Shown here: positions 18,559-25,240 of the stretch, piece after piece
How the letters are laid out: the number at the start of each line of letters is the position of its first letter
Numbering within the stretch: the first letter of the stretch is position 1
Position numbers and translations under genes: made by a program
NCBI GenBank assembly: GCA_049999725.1
Contig: JBNGIS010017759.1
Span: forward strand, 32,234 to 57,473
Source: Haplomitrium mnioides
Taxonomy: Eukaryota > Marchantiophyta > Haplomitriopsida > Calobryales
Length of the DNA: 25,240 nt
Direction: 5' to 3'
Notes under the pieces: generated by a model
What the model saw: only the letters and a program-made list of their open reading frames with translations
What the model was told of the DNA's origin: nothing
The model's database searches: none

Positions 18559-21500
18559 CAGAGTTGCTACAGAGAAGTAGCAATCTCACACTCAAAAATC
18601 ATAGCGTCAATGATAGAGTTGCTACATAGAGCAAGCAATCTCACACTGAAAAATCATAGCATCATTGATGGAGTTGCTACATAGAGCTAGCAATCTCACA
18701 CTCAAAAATCATAGCGTCAATGGTGGAGTTGCTACATATAGCAAGCAATCTCACACTGAAAAATCATACCATCATTGGTGGAGTTGCTACATAAAGTTAG
18801 CAATCTCACACTGAAAAATCATAACATCATTGGTGGAGTTGCTACATAGAGCTAGCAATCTCACACTAGAAAATCATCGCATCATTGGTGGAGTTGCTAC
18901 ATAGAGCAACTAATCTCACACTCAAAAATCATAGCATGATTGGTGGAGTTGCTACATAGAGCTAGCAATCTCATATTGAAAAATCATCCCATCATACGTG
19001 GAGTTGCTACACATAGCAAGCAATCTCACACTGAAAAATCATTCCATCATTGGCGGAGTTGCTACAGAGAGGTAGCAATCTCACACTCAAAAATCATAGC
19101 ATTATAAATGGAGTTGCTACATAGAGCAACCAATCTCATGCTGAAAAATCATAGCATCATTGATGGAGTTGCTACATAGAGCTAGCAATCTCACACTCAA
19201 AAATCATAGCATTATTGGTGGAGTTGCTATATAGAGCAAGCAATCTCACACTGAAAAATCATAGCATCATTGGTGGAGTTGCTACATATAGCTAGCAATC
19301 TCACACAGAAAAATCATTGCATCATTGGTGGAGTTGCTGCATAGAGCAAGCAATCTCACACAAAAAAATCATAGCATTATTGGTGGAGTTGCTATATATA
19401 GCTAGCAATCTCACACTGAAATATCATCGCATCATATGCGCAATTGCTACATATAGCAATCAATTTCACACTGAAAATCATTGCATCATTGCCCGAGTTG
19501 CTATATAGAGCTAGCAATCTCACACTCAAAAATCATAGCATCATTGATGCAGTTGCTACATAAAGCAAGCATTCTCACACAGGAAATTCAAAACATCATT
19601 GGTGGAGTTGCTATATAAGCTAGGAGTCTCACACTCGAAAATCATAGCATCATTGGTGGAGTTCCTATATAGAGCTAGCAATCTCACACTGAAAAAATGA
19701 AAACATCATTGGTGGAGTTGTTACATAGAGCTAGCAATCTCACACTCAAAAATCATAGCATCATTGGTGGAGTTGCTATAGAGAAGTAGCAATCTCACAC
19801 TGAAAATTATACCATCATTCATGGAGTTGCTATATAGAGCAAGCAATCTCAGACTGAAAAATCATATTACCATTGATGGAAATGCTACATAGAGCTAGCA
19901 ATCTCACACTCAAAAATCATGGCATCAATGGTGGAGTTGCTACATATACCAAGCAATCTCACACTCAAAAATCATACCATCATTGGTAGAGTTGTTACAT
20001 AAAGCTAGCAACCTCACACTGAAAAATCATAGCATCATTGGTGGAGTTACTACATAGAGCTAGCAATCTCACACTTGAAAATCATCGCATCATTGGTGGA
20101 GTTGCTTCATAGAGCAAGCAATCTCACACTGAAAAATCATAGCATGCTTGGTGGAGTTGCTACATAGAGCTAGCAATCTCACACTGAAAAGTCATCGCAT
20201 CATTCGTGCAATTGCTACATATAGCAAGCAATCTCACACTGAAAAATCATTGCATCATTGCAGAGTTGCTACACAGAGGTAGCAATCTCACACGCAAAAA
20301 TCATCGCATCATTCGTGGAGTTGCTACATAGAGGAAGCAATCTCACACTGAAAAATCATAGCATCATTGATGGACTTGCTATATTCACACTCAAAAGTCA
20401 TAGCGTCATTGGTGGAGTTGCTACATAGAGCAAGCAATCTCACACTAAAAAATCATAGCATGATTGGTGGAGTTGCTATATAGAGCTACCAATGTCACAC
20501 TGAAAAATCATCCCATCATACGTGCAATTGCTACATATAGCAAGCAATCTCACACTGAAAAATCATTGCATCATTGCAAAGTTGCTACAAAGAGGTAGCA
20601 ATCTCACACGCAAAAATCATAGCATCATTCGTGGAGTTGCTACATAGAGCAAGCAATCTCACATTGAAAAATCAGAACATCACTGATGGACTTGCTATAT
20701 AGAGCTAGCAATTTCACACTCAAAAATCATAGCGTCATTGGTCGAGTTGCTACATAGAGCAAGCAATCTCACACTAAAAAATCATAGCATCATTGGTAGA
20801 GTTGCTACATATAGCTAGCAATCTCACACTAAAAAATCATCGCATCATTGTTGAAGTTGCTACATAGAGCAAGCAATCTGACACAGAAGAACCATAGCAT
20901 CATTGGTGGAGTTGCTACATACAGCTAGCAATCTCACACTGAAAAATCATTACATCATACGTGCAATTGCTACATATAGCAAGCAATCTCACACTGAAAA
21001 CTATAATATCATTGTCGGAGTTGCTACATAGAGCTAGCAATGTCACACTCAAAAATCATGACATCATTGATGGAGTTGCTACATAGAGCAAGCAATCTCA
21101 CACTAAAAAATTATAACATCATTGGTGGAGTTGCTATATAAAGCTAGCAATCTCACACTAAAAACTTATAGCATCATTGGTGGAGTTGCTATATAAAGCT
21201 AGCAATCTCACACTGAAAAATCATAGCATCATTGGTGGAGTTGCTACATAGAGCTAGCAATCTCACACTCAAAAATCATAGCATCATTGGTGGAGTTGCT
21301 ATTAAGAGGCATCAATCTCACACTGAAAAATCATAGCATCATTGGTGGAGTTGATACATAGAACTGTCAATCTCACACTCAAAAATCATAGCATCATTGG
21401 TGAAGTTGCTATATAGAGCAAGCAATCCCACACTGAAAATTTATATTGTCATTGGTGGAGTAGGTACATAGAGCTAGCAATCTCACACTCAAGAATCATA

Positions 21501-23453
21501 GCATCAATGATGGAGTTGCTACATAAAGCAAGCAATCTCACACTGAAATATCACAACATCGATGGTGGAGTTGCTATATAAAGCTAGCAACCTCATACCG
21601 AAAAGTCATAGCATCATTGGTGGAGTTGCTACATACAGCTAGCAATATCACACTGAAAAATAATAGCACCATTGGTGGAGTTGCTACAAAAAGCTAGCCA
21701 TCTCACACTAAAAAATCACAACATCATTGGTGGAGTTGCTACAAAGAAGTAGCAATCTCACACTCAAAAATCATAGCATCATTGATAGAGTTGCTACATA
21801 GAGCACGCAATCTCACACTGAAAAATCATAGCATCATTGATGGAGTTGCTACATAGAGCTAGCAATCTCACACTCAAAAATCATAGCATCAGCGGTGGAG
21901 CTGCTACATATAGCAAGCACTCTCAGAGTGAAAAATCACACCATCATTGGTGGAGTTGCTACATTAACCTAGCAACCTCACATTGAAAAATTGTAGCATC
22001 ATTTGTGGAGTTGCTACATAGAGCTAGCAATCTCACACTAGAAAATCATCACATCATTGGTGGAGTTGCTACATAGAGCAAGCAATCTCACACTCAAAAA
22101 CCATAGCATGATTGGTGGAGTTGCTTCAAAGAGCTAGCAATCCACACTGAAAAATCATCGCATCATACATGCAATTGTCACATATAGCAAGCAATCTCAT
22201 ATTGAAAAGTCATTGCATCATTGCGGAGTTGCTATAGAGAGGTAGCAATCTCACACGCAAAAATCATAGCATCATTAATGGAGTTGCTACATAGAGCAAG
22301 CAATCTCACACTCAAAAATCATAGCATCATTGATGGAGTTGCTACATAGAGCTAACAATCTCACACTCAAAAATCATAGCATCATTGGTGGAGTTGCCAA
22401 ATAGAACAAGCAATCTCACACTAAAAAATCATATCATCATTGGTGGAGTCGCTGCATACAGCTAGCAATCTTACACTAAAAAATAATCACATCATTGTTG
22501 AAGTTGCTAAATAGAGCAAGCAATCTCACACTGAAAAATCATAGCATCATTGGTGGAGTTGCTACATACAGCTACCAATCTCACACTCAAAAATCATCAC
22601 ATCATACGTGCAGTTGCTACATATAGCAAGCAATCTCACAATGAAAACTATAATATCATTGACGGAGTTGCTACATAGAGCTAGCAATATCACACTCAAA
22701 AATCATAGCATCGTTGATGGAGTTGCTACATAGAGAAAACAATCTAACACTGAAAAATCACAACATCATTGGTGGAGTTGTTATATAAAGCTAGCAATCT
22801 TACACTGAAAACTTATAGCATCATTGGTGGAGTTGTTATATAGAGATAGCAATCTCACACTAAAAAATCATAGCATCATTGGTAGAGTTGTTGTATAGAG
22901 CTAGCAATCTCACACTCAAAAGTCATAGATTCATTGGTGGAGTTGCTATATAGAGCTAGCAATCTCATAGTGAAAAATCATAGCACTACTGGTGGAGTTG
23001 ATATATAGAGCTATCAATCTCACACTCAAAAATCATAGCATCATTGGTGGAGTTGCAATATAGAGCAGGCAATCTCACACTACAAAATCATATTGTCATT
23101 GGTGGAGTTTCTACATAGAGCTAGCAATCTCACACTGAAAAATCATCGCATCATTGGTGGAGTTGCTACATAGAGCAAGGAATCTCATGCTAAAAATCAT
23201 GACATCATTGGTGGAGTTGCTACATATAGCAAGCAATCTCACACTCAAAAACATAGCATGAATGGTGGAGTTGCTACATAGAGCTAGCAATCTAACACTC
23301 AAAAATCATTGCATCATACGTGCAGGGACTAAATAAAGCAAGCAATCTCACAGTGAAAAACCATTGCATCATTGTCGAAGTTGCTACATGAGGTAACAAT
23401 TGCACACTAAAAAATCATAGCATCATTGATGGAGTTGCTATATACATCAAGCA
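18559..23453. repeat. 55-bp satellite array, block 3 (about 89 units)
   Basis: The longest block, with units at a strict 55-bp period apart from small indels (for example a truncated unit near 20380). Unit types differ mainly in three places: after TTGCTACATA (GAGCTAGC, GAGCAAGC or TAGCAAGC), after CACACT (CAAAAA or GAAAAA), and in GGTG/GATG/CGTG. Special units with CATACGTGCAATTGC and with GAGAGGTAGC recur in order. ORFs here are meaningless, since 55 is not a multiple of three. Confidence 0.97.
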
Positions 23454-23976
23454 TGTCGCTCCCCTATTTCAAGCCTTAACTTTTTCAAGTCCTGTTTCGA
23501 GTGCAGGGGAGGACAGGTTAACGAGCTTTCAGGTTCTTTTCTGAGATGGCCCCTTTCCAGTTACCACTTTCAGACCTTAAGGACTCTTCCTCTCCTTACA
23601 GGCCTGGTATGCTTTTCTCACTCTTCTTCTTCACACACTCAAGTCAGACATTCCACCATTCACAGGTCCACATCCATTACACCCAGCTATGATTTGTGTG
23701 ATTCTTCCGCTTTATTCATAGGACCCAATGACCTAGGCCCTGCCACCTTATTTGAGCTTGGGCAGAATGGTGCTGGTGATCTGCACAACTGAACACTACC
23801 AGAAGTTTGGACTCCCCCTCTCAGGGTGGTCACAGCACTGGTCCAAATATTCCTAATCTATCCTAGCATGTTTTAAGTCCTAATCTATGCAACAGAGTCA
23901 GACCAGAGAGCATTTACCCTCAGGCTACCAGACTTGTGTCAAGGGATTGGACTCCCCCTTCAAGGCTGTTCCTAGG
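23454..23976 (+). mobile_element. LTR-like element 3, left part, interrupted by element 4
   Basis: It starts TGTCGCTCCCC exactly inside a satellite unit (preceded by AAGCA, the expected target duplication). Its first 200 bp match the starts of the other elements in order (CAAGCCTTAACTTTTTCAAG, CTTTCAGGTTCTTTT, GAGATGGCCCC). It also shares GGACTCCCCCT...CAGGGTG with element 2 (about 15820). It is cut at 23976 by a second insertion. Confidence 0.65.
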
Positions 23977-25240
23977 TGTCAGCCCCCTCCTTCGGTTGTT
24001 AACCTCCAAAGACTTCTCTTTGGAAGGAAAAGGCTGACTTTACAGGGTTTCAGGTTCTTTTATGAGACGGCCCTGCTGCAAGTTATCACTTTCAAGTCTT
24101 AAGGATGTTCCTTCTCACCTTACATACCCTTCTCTTTGTTCACTTCTTCATCTAGACATTCATCCACACCTCAACAACTTTTCTGATCAAATTCCAAAGT
24201 GAATTCAAGTGATCCTAAGTAGGATCTAGACTGAAAGTTTTACAATACAGGATCAAGTCCTGATATCTAAATTATACAAGGGATCTGTCCCTTGTACTGC
24301 CTTACCCTCTGAATCTAATTCTTGGATTCCTGCTGAACTGGGATCCTGTTCACTTCAGATCTGAAATGTCTTTTCAGTATTTACAAACAGAATGCAAAAC
24401 TAACTAATCCACCAACACACTCACACACCCAAGATACACTTTATCAGTAATCCTCTGACTTGGTACTACCTCTGCAACACAAGTTTGAACTATCAACACT
24501 CCCTTTCTCCCTTCCTGCTGCTGCTCATCTGGCTTTTCTAAGATCCATACTTTACCACATTTCCAAGCACACTTCCCACTTCCATCCACGCACCCTTCTC
24601 TAGATAGTTTTTAACTTCCCTCACGAGAAGTCCTACATTTACTTCCTCAGGCTAGGAAGAGGTCTTGTTTAACTTCCACCTCTGGAAGACAGTCCTCTCG
24701 ACTGCTGGCCACCCACTCCATCCCGAAGCTTTGGTAGATCTTCTTACACCGTATGCAGGCACGAATGAAGCTACTCCTCCTTCACTTCCCTTCAGAGAAT
24801 AAACCAGAAACGCCCTCTAAACGTTCCTAAGATTGTTGCTCCTGCACAGACAACACTGAGACAACCCCAAAGATCCCCCTTTGGCAGCCTCTCCGATTTC
24901 AGGACAACCTAGAATTTCTTCCCTCTTCAAGTATCAATACACCTCCGATGCCGGTTCACCCACAGTGATGAGTACACTTGGATCGCCTGGGCCTCTAAAG
25001 CCTCTCCGCTCAGCGATTCCCAGCGCCCCTCCAGTCCACCTCCACCCATGGTAGCCCCCTGCTCGAGTTCACCTGCTTGAATTGAAGATTTAAGAAATTT
25101 GTCTTCCCTCCCTCGTGTGTCTTCCTTTCTGCTATCGTTCTCACGACTTGCAAGTTTGCATCCACAAACAACCCCAACAACATTTCAGACTATCGATTTA
25201 TACCTCCCCTCGCACGAAGTCCCTCCTACCTTTTGTTTTT
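23977..25240 (+). mobile_element. LTR-like element 4, copy of element 1, truncated by the window edge
   Basis: It starts TGTCAGCCCCCTCCTTC like element 1 and stays alignable with 10735-11960 throughout (for example CAGGTTCTTTTATGAGACGG in both). There are many point changes and net indels of about 30 bp. It is inserted in element 3 after CTAGG, the likely target duplication. Its right end is outside the window. Confidence 0.75.

Noticed and set aside
18559-23453. CRISPR-like array
   Set aside because: The regular 55-bp units have no unique spacers: every part of the unit is repeated. The gene context is eukaryotic.

Overview
The window looks like nuclear DNA of a land plant. It holds one gene whose eleven exons are joined by GT-AG introns, and the protein is a plant-type glycosyltransferase of family GT14 (DUF266, BC10-like). 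The rest is repeats: a 55-bp satellite array and large LTR-like insertions. I cannot name the species. Nothing in the window points to bacteria, an organelle or a virus.

Positions 1-3545 carry no gene that I can support. At the left edge a reading frame is open from base 1 to a stop at 187-189; it could be the end of an interrupted ORF. It is followed by a degenerate GCTTCGG-type repeat (about 395-590), GATA/ATC dyads (about 640-945), AT-rich DNA, a local duplication (1681-1975) and a perfect-length 63-bp duplication (2697-2822).

Positions 3546-9009 (minus strand) hold the one convincing gene. I rebuilt it exon by exon: 11 exons, 10 GT-AG introns, all phases compatible, 402 residues. It has a short basic N-tail, one membrane anchor and a lumenal GT14 domain, so it is expected to be a Golgi type II membrane glycosyltransferase acting on wall polysaccharide or arabinogalactan glycans. 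Intron 3 contains a 30-32-bp minisatellite (about 7052-7423).

Positions 9841-23453 are one 55-bp satellite array of about 110 copies, split by two insertions. The blocks are 9841-10734, 14901-15296 and 18559-23453. Nearly every unit keeps a small dyad (TTGCT...AGCAA) whose right arm sits at different spacings in different unit types. The unit types recur in a fixed order, which gives a higher-order repeat.

The insertions are 10735-14900 (4,166 bp) and 15297-18558 (3,262 bp). Both start TGTCAGCC, end GGCTGACA or GGCCGACA, and are flanked by 5-bp target duplications (GCATC/GCGTC and CAGAG/CAGAG). They have no gag-pol ORF, so they are best read as very long solo LTRs or non-autonomous LTR elements. 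A third related element starts at 23454 and is interrupted at 23977 by a copy of the first family, which runs off the right edge. The insides of these elements are rich in reiterated short motifs (bZIP-like ACGT boxes, GATA/ATC dyads, a 20-bp GC-rich repeat).

The glycosyltransferase gene therefore stands alone, its start codon about 830 bp from a large satellite and retroelement block. I see no multi-gene system here. The most unusual structure is the hairpin-keeping satellite and the retroelements inserted in it.
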